The notes beneath the pieces are model-generated. The model did not search any database. It was not told where the DNA came from and was given only the letters and a program-made list of their open reading frames with translations. The position numbers and the translations under genes are program-made. DNA of 64,000 bases from Alterirhizorhabdus solaris (GTDB lineage Bacteria; Pseudomonadota; Alphaproteobacteria; Sphingomonadales; Sphingomonadaceae), in contig NZ_VNIM01000009.1 in NCBI RefSeq assembly GCF_007785815.1, positions 1 to 64,000 of the forward strand, given 5' to 3'. This document shows positions 18,593-27,267 of this stretch, piece by piece; the stretch's first letter is position 1; each line of letters opens with the position of its first letter.

Positions 18593-19612
18593 TCACGATT
18601 GAGAGGCGCGAAGGTCGACGATGACCTTGCCCATGGATTGTCCGGAAACCAGATGATCGACGGCATCGAAGACGCCTTCGAGTCCGGTGAAATTGCGCTC
18701 GTCGAAGACGACCTTCAGCTTGCCGGCGGCATGGAGCGCGAACACCCTGGCGCGTGCCTCCGGCCAGTGATCGGCGAGCAGGCCGTTCATGAAGCCGCGC
18801 ACCGATGCGCCCTTGTAATAGAGCTTGTGGGCGATCCGCGGCTGGGTGACGATCTCCGGCCTGCCTTCCAGATCGGCCGCCGCCCCGCCCACGACCACGC
18901 GGCCGTGCGGCGCGACATTGTCGAGGAACGCATCGAAGATGGTGCCGCTTACCGTGTCGATCGCGACATCCAGCTTGTCAGGATATTCGGCCGCGAGCAC
19001 GTCGGTGACGGACTCCGCGCGATAGTCGATGACCCGGTGCGCGCCGAGCGACTTCACGAATTCGCTCTTCTTCCTGCCGCCGCAGACCGCGACGACGTGG
19101 CAGCCGCGCAGCAGGGCAAGCTGCACGATCAGATGACCGAGCCCGCCGGCCGCAGCCGAGATGGCGACCGTCTCGCCGTCGCGCAGCGCGCCGACATGCT
19201 CCAGCGCCATCGCCGCCGACACGCCGGTGGAGGCCAGCGCAAGCCATTCGGGCGCGGCTTCGGGCACCTTGGCGAAATGGCCCTCGGGGGCGATGTTCCA
19301 CTGGCGATAGCCACCCGGAAAGCGCGTGGTGACGACCGCATCCCCGGCGGCGAAATCGACCACCCCGTCACCGACCGCCTCGACCGTGCCGAGCGCCTCG
19401 ACGCCGGTCAGCGTCGGCATCGCGATCTTCACGTAATCGACCGCGTTGCGGGCGATCTGCGTGTCGAAGATGCCGTTGACACCGGCGTAGTGGTTGCGCA
19501 CGAGCAGTTCGCCCGGGCAGGGCCGGCGCATGTCCAGATCGACGATCGCCGCACCCGCCCGGAAGGTCTCGGCGAAACGCTGGAGCTGGATCGCGCGATA
19601 TGTGCCGCTCAC
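18593..19612 (-). CDS. Zinc-free MDR oxidoreductase (quinone-oxidoreductase type)
   Basis: 339 residues from GTG 19612, which overlaps the stop of the FAD oxidase (GTGA); the frame stays open upstream, but that stretch is antisense to a real gene. GroES-like N-terminal half with GELLVRNHYAGVNGIFD, Rossmann half with AAAGGLGHLIVQLALLRG (about residue 150) and a C-terminal GKVIVDLR. No zinc-binding Cys set, so probably an NADPH-dependent enone reductase or quinone oxidoreductase. It fits reduction of a conjugated double bond next to ring opening by HyuAB. Confidence 0.88.
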   Translation of the reverse strand: MSGTYRAIQLQRFAETFRAGAAIVDLDMRRPCPGELLVRNHYAGVNGIFDTQIARNAVDYVKIAMPTLTGVEALGTVEAVGDGVVDFAAGDAVVTTRFPGGYRQWNIAPEGHFAKVPEAAPEWLALASTGVSAAMALEHVGALRDGETVAISAAAGGLGHLIVQLALLRGCHVVAVCGGRKKSEFVKSLGAHRVIDYRAESVTDVLAAEYPDKLDVAIDTVSGTIFDAFLDNVAPHGRVVVGGAAADLEGRPEIVTQPRIAHKLYYKGASVRGFMNGLLADHWPEARARVFALHAAGKLKVVFDERNFTGLEGVFDAVDHLVSGQSMGKVIVDLRASQS

Positions 19613-21234
19613 GCCTTGCCCCCCGCATCCGGGAAACCGAGGACGCCGGGGTTGAGCAGGCCGTCCGGATCGGTGACGTGCTTCACCGCATCGAGCAGCG
19701 CCTGCGACACCGCATCCCGGCTCTCGCGATAGGGATAGGTGCGGCCGATCTGGAAATGGCCGGCGCCGTAGCGGGCGAAGATGGCGATCAGTTCCTTGCG
19801 CAGCGCCGTGACGAGCGCGGTCGCCTCCGGGTGGAGCGGCCGCTGCGTCAGGCGGGCGAGGTGCGACGGCTCGACGGCGGATTCGTGGATCTTGCGCCAT
19901 CCCTGTGGCCAGAAGAACACCGGCTCGATCACGATCGCGTTCGTCGCCATCGTGGTGAAGAGGAAGCCGGTGTGGATCTCGGCCGCCTCCATCTCCGCGC
20001 GACGCCGCGCGAACACCGCCTGAACCTCCGCGAATATCGCCGGCGCGGTCGAAAGCGAGACGACGCCGTGGCACGGCACCCACGCCTCGCCCGTCGGCCC
20101 GAGCATCGAGTTCAGCGCCGGGAACGGCATGGCCCGGATGACCTTGGCGATCGTGTTCTCGATCTCCGCGCCGCCGAAGCTCAGGCAGATGCGCCGCGCC
20201 TCGGCCATGTCGGCCTCGACCGCCGCCCTGGATCGGCCCTCGCAGGCGAAGTGGAACGGGTAATCGGTCGGCGCGATGAAGTTGCGCCCGCCCATCGCGA
20301 TCTTGGCGGCGGCGAGCAGCCCCTTGCCGAACGACTTCTCCTTGGCGACAACCTTGCCCAGTGTCTTGATGTCGCCCGCCAGCGAGGCGCGCTTCATCCG
20401 TACGACGGTGAGGCCGGGGTCGAACGCGCAGGTTTCGGCCGCCACGCCGGAACGCGCGATCTCCGCCATGGCCTGCAGCAACGCCTCGCCGCTCTGGAAG
20501 GAGAAGGAGGCGGTATCCTCGAACGCGGGCGCGGTGATGAGGCGTAGCGTCACCTCCGCCTTGATCCCCAGCGTGCCGCAATCGCCGCAGAACAGCCCGG
20601 TCAGATCGGGGCCGAAGTGGCGGTAGTGCGGCGTGTCGCCGTCCGGCCCGCGCGCGCCGGTGCGGACGATCGCGCCATCGGCCGTCACCACCTTGAGCGC
20701 CACGACGCTTTCGCTGGACGTGCCGTAATGCCCCGCGCCGAACATCGCGTTGAGCTGTGACACGCCGCCGCCGATCGTGGAGGACAGGCCCGACATCGGC
20801 CCCCAGAACGGCAGCCGCAGCCCCTGTGCCGCCAGCGCGACGTGGACCGCGGTCCACGTCGCGCCCGCTTCCACGGTGATCGTCATGTCCTCGCGGCTGA
20901 GGCGAAGGATGCGGTTCATCCGCGACATGTCGAGCGAGATGGTGCGGTGATGCGCGGGGACGTAGCCGGCGGTGTAGCTCATGCCGGCACCACGCGGGGC
21001 GATGGCGTAGCCCGCCGCATGTGCCGCCTTGGCGACGGCCACGACCTCGTCCGTCGAACCCGGTGACACGACGAGCGCCACCGTCGCCGGGGAGGCCTGC
21101 CAGACGTCCTCGCTGTGCAGCGCGCGGATCGCTTCGTCGTCGCGCGCATGGTCCGCGCCGACGATGCGGGCGAACACCGCCGTCAGGTCCGGCGTGTCCA
21201 GCGTGGGCGCATATGCTTCCTGTTGCATCAACAT
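19609..21234 (-). CDS. PCMH-type FAD-linked oxidase/dehydrogenase (paralogue 1)
   Basis: 541 residues. FAD-binding PCMH domain (about 40-230: ALVVSPGSTDEVVAVAKAAHAAG, PRGAGMSYTAGY, GLSSTIGGGVSQ) and a C-terminal cap domain ending in TDPDGLLNPGVLG, as in vanillyl-alcohol-oxidase, D-lactate and glycolate dehydrogenases. Similar along its length to the protein at 36340-37947. It probably oxidises a hydroxy or phenolic intermediate. First gene of the operon 21234-13785, with the regulatory palindrome 22 nt upstream. Confidence 0.88.
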   Translation of the reverse strand: MLMQQEAYAPTLDTPDLTAVFARIVGADHARDDEAIRALHSEDVWQASPATVALVVSPGSTDEVVAVAKAAHAAGYAIAPRGAGMSYTAGYVPAHHRTISLDMSRMNRILRLSREDMTITVEAGATWTAVHVALAAQGLRLPFWGPMSGLSSTIGGGVSQLNAMFGAGHYGTSSESVVALKVVTADGAIVRTGARGPDGDTPHYRHFGPDLTGLFCGDCGTLGIKAEVTLRLITAPAFEDTASFSFQSGEALLQAMAEIARSGVAAETCAFDPGLTVVRMKRASLAGDIKTLGKVVAKEKSFGKGLLAAAKIAMGGRNFIAPTDYPFHFACEGRSRAAVEADMAEARRICLSFGGAEIENTIAKVIRAMPFPALNSMLGPTGEAWVPCHGVVSLSTAPAIFAEVQAVFARRRAEMEAAEIHTGFLFTTMATNAIVIEPVFFWPQGWRKIHESAVEPSHLARLTQRPLHPEATALVTALRKELIAIFARYGAGHFQIGRTYPYRESRDAVSQALLDAVKHVTDPDGLLNPGVLGFPDAGGKA

Positions 21235-21255
21235 CGAGTCCGTTGCCTGAGGAAT

Positions 21256-21275
21256 ATGTCATACTTCTATGACAT
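21256..21275. promoter_or_regulatory. Regulon palindrome, site 2 (FAD oxidase/HyuAB operon)
   Basis: Reads ATG-TC-ATA-CTTC-TAT-GA-CAT, 10 of 12 fixed positions. The flanks extend it to a perfect 10-bp inverted repeat (21254-21263 and 21268-21277), the most symmetric copy. It lies 22 nt upstream of ATG 21234. Confidence 0.7.
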
Positions 21276-21335
21276 ATCGGATCGTGGTTGCAAGCGTTCG
21301 TGCACGGCCCGTCGAACGCGCCCGGACGTTTTCGT

Positions 21336-22715
21336 TCAGACGGTCACGAGCGCGCCCGCCGCGCGCCCGGCGAGCCAGCCGAGCGTGATCGCGGTGGTGA
21401 GGCCCATCGCGGGCAGATACCCCCAGGAGGAGGGGCCGGACACGGAGCGCGCCGAGCCGCCACCGGCGAACAGATTGGCGAACGCCGTCCCGTCCTGCCG
21501 CAGCACTCGCGCCCCCGCATCGACCTGCAAACCGCCCTGCGTGTGATAGAGCGCACCGACGACGCGCAGCGCGCGAAAGGACGCGCGGGGCGGGGCCGCG
21601 TCGGTCCAGTCGCGGCCCATGACGTCCGGGGCGTTCTTCGAGGCCGCCGATCGGGCCGCGGCGATCGTCGCGGCGAAACCGGCGGGATCGGCGCCGATCA
21701 GCCGGGCGAGTTCCTCGGGCGTTTCGGCCACCTTGGCGGCATTCAGCTCGATGAGTGCGGCCAGCTCGGGGATCGCGGCGCATCGCGCCTCGATCCGTTC
21801 GTCGTAGATTACCCAGCCGATGCCGTCCGGCTGGCTGGCGAGCGGGTGGACCATGCCGGCGATATCCAGCGTCTCGTCGGTGAAGCGCGCGCCCGCCTTG
21901 TTGACGATCAGGCCGCCCTCCAGCAGCACCGGCGGCGGCACGGAGATGCCCTGCGGATCGGTGAGCATCGCATAGCCCTGATACGCCCCCATGTCGGCGA
22001 TCGCGGCGCCCAGCTTTTCGCCGAGGACGATCGCCTCGCCGTGGCTGCCCTCATGGCCGTTGTACCGCAGTGATCGCGTCTCGGGCATGTAGCGGTCCGT
22101 CAGCGCGCGGTTGGCGCCGAAGCCGCCGGCGGCAAGGATCAGCGTGTCGCAGCCGATATGCTCGATCGCGCCGTCCGCGCGCTCCAGCGCGACGCCGATG
22201 ATCCGGTTCTCCGCATCGGCGAAGATATCGACCAGCTTCGTCTCCATGAGCACGTCGATCCCGGCATCGCTCATGCGCGCGTGGAGAAACTGCACCATGT
22301 CGAGGCCGCTGTGCGCCGGCCAGCCGTGCAGCCGCTGGCGGCTGTTGCCATAGGAGGCACGGAACCGCGTATCGAGTTCCCACGGCAGGCCGTGCCGGTC
22401 GATCAGCCATTCCAGCGCGGGGGCGCTGTTGTCGGCGAGCGTGCGGGCGAGGACCGGATCGGTCTTGTCCTGCGCCTTGGCCATGATGTCGGCGAAGAAG
22501 GTGTCGGCGTCGTCCGCGATGCCGTGGGCCGCCTGGCTGCGCGTGCCCGCCGCGCATACCAGCCCCTGCGACATGCCGGTCGAGCCGCCCGCGCGGTCGT
22601 CCCGCTCCACGACCATGACCGCAGCACCCGTTTCCGCCGCCGCCAGCGCCGCCACCGCCCCGCAGGCGCCGGCGCCGATGACGATCACCGGCACCGTCAG
22701 TTCGAACGAGTTCAA
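21336..22715 (-). CDS. FAD-dependent oxidoreductase (fumarate reductase/ketosteroid-dehydrogenase type)
   Basis: 459 residues. N-terminal dinucleotide fold VIVIGAGACGAVAALAAAETG (residue 11), then RAGGSTGMSQG, ILAAGGFGANRALTDRYMP and a C-terminal FAD-closing block LFAGGGSARSVSGPSSWGYL. This is the FAD_binding_2 family, which adds or removes hydrogens across a C-C bond next to a carbonyl. No membrane or heme domains. ATGA overlap with the small protein upstream; last gene of the operon 24285-21336. Confidence 0.88.
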   Translation of the reverse strand: MNSFELTVPVIVIGAGACGAVAALAAAETGAAVMVVERDDRAGGSTGMSQGLVCAAGTRSQAAHGIADDADTFFADIMAKAQDKTDPVLARTLADNSAPALEWLIDRHGLPWELDTRFRASYGNSRQRLHGWPAHSGLDMVQFLHARMSDAGIDVLMETKLVDIFADAENRIIGVALERADGAIEHIGCDTLILAAGGFGANRALTDRYMPETRSLRYNGHEGSHGEAIVLGEKLGAAIADMGAYQGYAMLTDPQGISVPPPVLLEGGLIVNKAGARFTDETLDIAGMVHPLASQPDGIGWVIYDERIEARCAAIPELAALIELNAAKVAETPEELARLIGADPAGFAATIAAARSAASKNAPDVMGRDWTDAAPPRASFRALRVVGALYHTQGGLQVDAGARVLRQDGTAFANLFAGGGSARSVSGPSSWGYLPAMGLTTAITLGWLAGRAAGALVTV

Positions 22716-23071
22716 CCGCCGGCCCCGATCTCTTCGGCCACATCCTCCGAGGCGACATCGCCCGAGGTCTGGTTCGCTTCGTTGCGCTGCTGGATGATGC
22801 GCAGCACGCGCGCGATATATTCCTGCGTGGCAAGCGCGCGCTCGATCGCGGCTTCCGGTTCGGGCGAATAGGCCTCGATCTCGTCGCGCGACAGGACGCC
22901 CTTCCGTTCGAGCAGGCGCTCCAGCGTATCGACACGCTGGCGGCTGACCGAAAGCTCCTGAACGAGGGCCATCGTGATGGCGAGAACGGTTTCGATCTCG
23001 GTATCGAGGAAGAACGGCCGTTTGCCGGCGGGCTTGGCGCCGGCTTCGGCAATGGCCTCGGCGATGCTCAT
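22712..23071 (-). CDS. Small helical partner protein of methyltransferase 2
   Basis: 119 residues. The central part (about 45-95: RVDTLERLLERKGVLSRDEI then AYSPEPEAA) is homologous to the 86-residue protein at 12496-12756. The N-terminus is longer (about 28 residues) and the acidic tail is unique. It overlaps the methyltransferase stop by 1 nt upstream and the flavoprotein start by 4 nt downstream, so all three are likely made together. No function is known to me for this family; a subunit or chaperone of the methyltransferase is the simplest reading. Confidence 0.75.
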   Translation of the reverse strand: MSIAEAIAEAGAKPAGKRPFFLDTEIETVLAITMALVQELSVSRQRVDTLERLLERKGVLSRDEIEAYSPEPEAAIERALATQEYIARVLRIIQQRNEANQTSGDVASEDVAEEIGAGG

Positions 23072-24285
23072 CAGACCTGCGCTCCGATCACATGCCAGGC
23101 CGCCTTGCGGCCGTAATCCTCGGTTTCGTCGTCGGCCGCGTCGGGGAAGAGATCCTTGTCGACCACCGCCGTCACGCCGCCGTGGATCAGCCGGTCGCGG
23201 GCGAAGCCGGCATCGACCATCGCCTGATCCAGATCGAGCTCGTGCATCCGGCTCCAGAACGGCTCGTTGTTATAATAAGCATCCCAGTCGCGCATCACCT
23301 GCTCGAAGAGCGGCATGTCGGCCGTGTACTGCGGCTGCTCGACATGAAGGACGATGCCGCCCGGCTTGAGCAGGCGACGCGTCTCGCGCAGGATGTTCGC
23401 CAGCGACCGGGTCGACAGTTCATGGAGGAACATCGTCGTCTGGATCCAGTCGAAGCTCTGGTCCGGGAAACGCGACAGATCCTCGCCCGAGGCCTGCACG
23501 AAACGCACGTTCCCCACGCCGAGCGACTTGGCGCGGGCAAGGCCATAGCGCAGCATCGGCGCACCCAGATCGACGATCGTCATCTCCGCCTCGGGCCACG
23601 CCTGCGCGATCGGCAGGCTGGAATGGCCGACGGTGCCGCCGATCTCCAGGATCGTGTGCGGCGTGAAATCCGGCAGGTTGCGGCGGACCCACTTCACCAC
23701 CGCATGGCCGCCGCCATCGGCGAACTTGCCCAGCAACCCCGCCGTCGTGACGAAATTGCCGTGATCGTAATTGGCGCCGTTCGTCACGTCGCCCGGAAAC
23801 GCTTCCTGATGATAGCTGCCGGGCATGCAATGGTGATCCACCGCCGAGACGTAGCGCGGGATGGCGAGGCCGGGGTCCAGCGCCAGCCGATCGTCGTCGC
23901 GCGTCAGCTCGGCGGCCTTTTCGGCGAGTGCCTCCCGCTGGCGGATCGCCGTCCAGCGGCCCGCCTGCTGGCGCTGCTCCATCGTCATGCGCCGGATCGC
24001 CGACCAGAAGCGGAAGGCGGGATGCCCGAGCAACGCCTTGCGCGCCTCGTGCCGGTCCGCCAGCGGGCGTCCGGCGTCCTTCTCGGCGGCGGGCGCCACC
24101 TCGGTGTCGAACGCCGCCTTCACGCCTGGCACGATCCGCGCCGAGAGGTGACGGTTCATCTGGGCGAGGAAATTGACCCGCTCGATCTCGTCGTGGCCCA
24201 TGTCGGGGAACACGCCGTGGCGACCGATCACGCGGTAATCCGGTGGGCCTTCGTAGCTGACGGTGGGGGTGTCTGCGCGTGCCAT
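23071..24285 (-). CDS. Class I SAM-dependent methyltransferase (paralogue 2 of 2)
   Basis: 404 residues. Long helical N-terminal region (about 1-215), then the SAM domain: ILEIGGTVGHSSLPIAQAWP (motif I), MTIVDLGAPML (motif II), FDWIQTTMFLHEL and LKPGGIVLHVEQPQY. Homologous throughout to the protein at 11366-12499 and likewise coupled to a small helical partner. Both retain glycine-rich SAM motifs, so both should bind SAM. First gene of a three-gene operon divergent from the HapK-like/SDR pair, sharing the palindrome at 24308. Confidence 0.87.
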   Translation of the reverse strand: MARADTPTVSYEGPPDYRVIGRHGVFPDMGHDEIERVNFLAQMNRHLSARIVPGVKAAFDTEVAPAAEKDAGRPLADRHEARKALLGHPAFRFWSAIRRMTMEQRQQAGRWTAIRQREALAEKAAELTRDDDRLALDPGLAIPRYVSAVDHHCMPGSYHQEAFPGDVTNGANYDHGNFVTTAGLLGKFADGGGHAVVKWVRRNLPDFTPHTILEIGGTVGHSSLPIAQAWPEAEMTIVDLGAPMLRYGLARAKSLGVGNVRFVQASGEDLSRFPDQSFDWIQTTMFLHELSTRSLANILRETRRLLKPGGIVLHVEQPQYTADMPLFEQVMRDWDAYYNNEPFWSRMHELDLDQAMVDAGFARDRLIHGGVTAVVDKDLFPDAADDETEDYGRKAAWHVIGAQV

Positions 24286-24307
24286 GGCGGAAAGTCGCTT
24301 CCCTCAT

Positions 24308-24327
24308 TTGCTATATGCCTATAACAA
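24308..24327. promoter_or_regulatory. Regulon palindrome, site 3 (divergent methyltransferase / HapK-like promoters)
   Basis: Reads TTG-CT-ATA-TGCC-TAT-AA-CAA, a full 12 of 12 match to the consensus. It lies 23 nt from the methyltransferase start (24285, minus) and 42 nt from the HapK-like start (24369, plus), so it can serve both directions. Confidence 0.75.
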
Positions 24328-24368
24328 TATGCCACCGCCAACCGAGAATGCCAAGAGGACACGCGCGC

Positions 24369-24683
24369 ATGACCCGGATTATCGTTCTGCTCAATCTGAA
24401 GCCCGGCAAGAGCGCGGCGGATTATGAAAAATGGGCGCTCACCACCGACCTGCCGACGGTGAACGCACTCGATTCGGTCGACAGCTTCACGGTGTTCCAG
24501 GCGACCGGCGTGCTGGGCGGCAGCACATCGCCCTACCAGTATATCGAGGTGATCGACGTGGCCGACATGGACCTGTTCGGCACCGAAACCGGCACGGACG
24601 CGATGGGCCGGGTCGCCGCCGAGTTTCAGGAATGGGCCGATCCGATCTTCATCGTCACGCGCAAGGTGGAGGCCGCGGCGTGA
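24369..24683 (+). CDS. REDY-like (HapK) small protein
   Basis: 104 residues from ATG 24369. A dimeric ferredoxin-like alpha+beta barrel is suggested by the pattern IIVLLNLKPGKSAADYEKWA ... SFTVFQATGV ... YQYIEVIDV ... PIFIVTRK. It resembles the HapK/RedY family first noted in prodigiosin (tripyrrole) gene clusters; the biochemical role there is unclear. It overlaps the downstream SDR (GTGA), so the two probably act on the same intermediate. Family call from memory of the pattern, moderate certainty. Confidence 0.7.
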   Translation: MTRIIVLLNLKPGKSAADYEKWALTTDLPTVNALDSVDSFTVFQATGVLGGSTSPYQYIEVIDVADMDLFGTETGTDAMGRVAAEFQEWADPIFIVTRKVEAAA

Positions 24684-25516
24684 GCGGCGCGCTGGCCGGC
24701 AGGACCGCCGTCATCACCGGCTCCGGCCGAAAGGGCGGGCTGGGCGAGGCGATCGCGCTGCGGCTGGCGGCGGAGGGGGCCAATATCGTCCTGTCCGATG
24801 TCGGCACCTCGCGCGATGCGGCGACGCCCGATGCGATGGTGGGCCTCTCCACGGAGATGGACGGGATCGCCGCCGCGATCGCCGCGACGGGCGTGAAGGT
24901 TTCGACCCGTGCCTGCGATGTCCGTATCCGGGCGGAGGTTCAGGCGCTCGCCGACCATGCCGTCGCCACGCACGGCAGCCTCGATATCTGGATCAACAAC
25001 GCCGGCATCGGCTACATCGTGAAACCCCTGCTCGACGTGAGCGAGGAGGAGTGGAACGCGGTGATCGGGGTGAACCTGACGGGCGCGTTCTACGGCGTTC
25101 AGGCCGCGGCGCAGCGGATGGTGAAGCAGGCGCGCGGCGGCCGCATCGTCAATATCGCCAGTCAGGCGGCCAAGAGCGGCTTTCCGAACATGCAGGCCTA
25201 CACCTCCTCCAAGCACGGCCTCGTCGGCCTCGTCCGCTCGGCCGCGACCGAACTGGGCGAGCATGGTATCACGGTGAACAACGTCTGCCCCAACCACGTC
25301 ACCACCGGCCTCGGCGCATGGCAGAACGCATATTTCGCCGAGCGGCAGGGCAAGACGGTGGAGCAGTACGTGACCGATATGGCCGCGCGCATCCCGATGG
25401 GGCGGCCGGGCCTGCCGCAGGATACGGCCAACGCGGTCGCCTTCCTCTGCTCGGACGAGGCTGCCTACATCACGGCGGAATCGCTCAACGTGTCGGGCGG
25501 CGAGGAGCCGCACTGA
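24680..25516 (+). CDS. Short-chain dehydrogenase/reductase (SDR)
   Basis: 278 residues from GTG 24680, overlapping the HapK-like stop. TGSGRKGGLGEAIALRLA (cofactor loop with an insertion, about residue 13), NNAG (about 115), active-site Ser in NIASQAAKSG, YTSSKHG (Tyr/Lys) and a C-terminal VSGGEEPH. LSDVGTSRD after the second strand favours NAD. Close paralogue of the SDR at 9965-10771. Second and last gene of the two-gene plus-strand operon. Confidence 0.9.
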   Translation: MSGALAGRTAVITGSGRKGGLGEAIALRLAAEGANIVLSDVGTSRDAATPDAMVGLSTEMDGIAAAIAATGVKVSTRACDVRIRAEVQALADHAVATHGSLDIWINNAGIGYIVKPLLDVSEEEWNAVIGVNLTGAFYGVQAAAQRMVKQARGGRIVNIASQAAKSGFPNMQAYTSSKHGLVGLVRSAATELGEHGITVNNVCPNHVTTGLGAWQNAYFAERQGKTVEQYVTDMAARIPMGRPGLPQDTANAVAFLCSDEAAYITAESLNVSGGEEPH

Positions 25517-25582
25517 TACCGTGGCGGGAGGGTGTTCCGACCCGCTGGCCTGGAACCGGATGACGCAAGATTGATCCTCAGA

Positions 25583-25715
25583 CCGCTCATCCCGAGGAGC
25601 CATTGAGCCTGCCGAGATGGTATCCCGAAGGAGGTGGCATGTCCTTCGAAACGGTATCCTTCGACGCTGCTCGGGACATGCTTCGGCAAGCTCAGCCCCT
25701 CCTCAGGATGAGCGG
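25583..25715. repeat. Dispersed intergenic palindromic repeat, copy 2
   Basis: Begins CCGCTCATCCCGAGGA (25583-25598) and ends TCCTCAGGATGAGCGG (25700-25715), a 15/16 inverted match. It shares CCATTGAGCCTGCCGA with copy 3 and GACATGCTTCGGCAAGCTCA (inverted) with copy 1. It occupies the first half of the 392-nt gap between convergent genes. Confidence 0.75.
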
Positions 25716-25780
25716 GAACTCAAGGCTTACGTTCTATCCTTTCGAGATTGGGCCGATCCAGCCGCGCGCACTCTTGTGTC

Positions 25781-25835
25781 GAGCGAAGTCGAGACGCGGA
25801 GCGTCGCGCGTGTGGCGCGCCCCTCGACTTCGCTC
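25781..25835. repeat. Second intergenic inverted repeat (possible transcription end)
   Basis: GAGCGAAGTCGAG (25781-25793) and its exact complement (25823-25835) enclose a 29-nt GC-rich loop with further symmetry. Sphingomonad intergenic regions often carry CTCGACTTCGCTCGG-type palindromes. Here it lies between convergent genes and could end transcription from both sides; no U-tract is present. Confidence 0.6.
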
Positions 25836-25908
25836 GGGGTATGGAGTGGAAAACCAAATCCCCGGTCAGCCTCTCGGGATGAACGGGTCGATCTGACGTC
25901 GTTGAACT

Positions 25909-27267
25909 TCAGCTTTCCAGCACGGCGCCCAGCGCGGCGGCGACGTCGCTCGCCGATGCGAGATCGTCGATCAGCATGGTCAGCCGGTCGTGCGCTTCGG
26001 CCATGCCGCCGAAATCGAGGCAGCGCGCGGCCTTGGCCAGATGCTCCGTGCGGCTCAGCGGCCATTCGGGCGAGCCGAACTGGCGCGTCACCGTGCGCGA
26101 GAACACCTCGCCCGTATCGAGTGTGACGGTGCCGATCGCGGGGACGAAGGCGGCGGCATCGGGGTTGTCGTCGATCTCGACATGGATGCGGTCGGCCAGC
26201 GCCAGCAGGGCGGGGTCACTCAGCCGCTCGGGCGTGAAGTCGGCTAGGCCCAGCGTGCCGCGCGTCAGCACCACCGCGCCGAGCCATGCGAAGCACAGGC
26301 GAGCGTAGGCGACGCTCATGCCCGCGACCGGCCTGCGCCCCACGAGGCGATGGATCAGCGGCGGCGCGCGATAGGTGAAGCGGGCTAGCGTGTCCGGCGT
26401 GATGCCGTGCGCCGCGATCAGCTCGCGCAGGGCGATGATCGCGCCGTGCGCGGCGCGGCCGGAAGGGAACGGCTTCCAGCTCAGTTCCTCGATCCGGCGA
26501 ACGGTGCCGAGTTGCGCCAGCACGGGGGCGAGATCTACATCGTCCTCGAACAGGGCGAGATAGCCGAACGGTCCGTCGATCGAGCCTTGCGGCCCTTCCA
26601 GACCGGCAGCGGCCAGATCGACCGCCTCGATCGCCGAACGCGCCGCGCCGGCGACCTGGATGGCAAGCGTCGGCTTGCCCTCGACGTGCGCCTGCATCGT
26701 GCCGCTCGCAAAAGCGAGGCCGTAGCCGAAGGCGTTGGTCGCGACCTCCGGCGAAAGCCGCCGCAGGCGGCAGAGCGCGGCGATCGCGCCGAAGATGCCG
26801 GCGGTCGCCGGGCGGAAGAACTTGAGCGGGCCGCGCACCGCGACGCCGAGCGCCGCCATCACGTCCACGCCGCCGACCATCGCCGCCAGAAAATCCGCGC
26901 CCGACACCGGCGACCGGCCGGCCTCGGCAAGCAGCACCGCGCCGATGCTCGCCATCGGGTGCGCGACGGCAGGCTCGTGAACGCAGTCGAACTCCTGCGC
27001 GTGGATCTGGTAGGCGTTGACGAAGGCAGCGTGCGGCGTGGTCAGGCGGGCGTGCGGGCGGCCCAGCACGAGGCCGGTGCCTCCCGCGCCGCTCCATCGT
27101 TCCGCCGCCGCGAAGGTCGCGTCCGCGAACGGCGCGTTCCGCCCCGCGATGCCCACCGCGAGCGTATCGTGCAGGAAGGTGCGCGCCGCCGCCTGAGTGG
27201 CAGGCGCGAGATCCCCCCATTCGGTGGCGAGCGCGTGATCGACGAACCGGCGCGACGCGGGTGTCAT
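25909..27267 (-). CDS. MmgE/PrpD-family protein
   Basis: 452 residues from ATG 27267 (ATGA overlap with the MDR stop). The all-helical N-terminal part holds AARTFLHDTLAVGIAGRNAP, HAQEFDCVHEPAVAHPMASI and a VMAALGVAVRGP helix; the C-terminal lobe contains PSGRAAHGAIIALRELI. The family includes 2-methylcitrate dehydratase, cis-aconitate decarboxylase and iminodisuccinate epimerase, all working on branched or amino di/tricarboxylates. Consistent with the dicarboxylate steps proposed for the island. Second gene of the operon led by the MDR at 28283. Confidence 0.88.
   Translation of the reverse strand: MTPASRRFVDHALATEWGDLAPATQAAARTFLHDTLAVGIAGRNAPFADATFAAAERWSGAGGTGLVLGRPHARLTTPHAAFVNAYQIHAQEFDCVHEPAVAHPMASIGAVLLAEAGRSPVSGADFLAAMVGGVDVMAALGVAVRGPLKFFRPATAGIFGAIAALCRLRRLSPEVATNAFGYGLAFASGTMQAHVEGKPTLAIQVAGAARSAIEAVDLAAAGLEGPQGSIDGPFGYLALFEDDVDLAPVLAQLGTVRRIEELSWKPFPSGRAAHGAIIALRELIAAHGITPDTLARFTYRAPPLIHRLVGRRPVAGMSVAYARLCFAWLGAVVLTRGTLGLADFTPERLSDPALLALADRIHVEIDDNPDAAAFVPAIGTVTLDTGEVFSRTVTRQFGSPEWPLSRTEHLAKAARCLDFGGMAEAHDRLTMLIDDLASASDVAAALGAVLES

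Noticed and set aside
18593-21262. A single 889-codon minus-strand frame covering the MDR gene and beyond
   Set aside because: Only the part after GTG 19612 is MDR protein; the upstream part is low-complexity and overlaps the clearly real FAD oxidase in another frame.
25909-27267. Specific call as 2-methylcitrate dehydratase (PrpD)
   Set aside because: The family is functionally mixed and no other methylcitrate-cycle genes are present; kept at family level.
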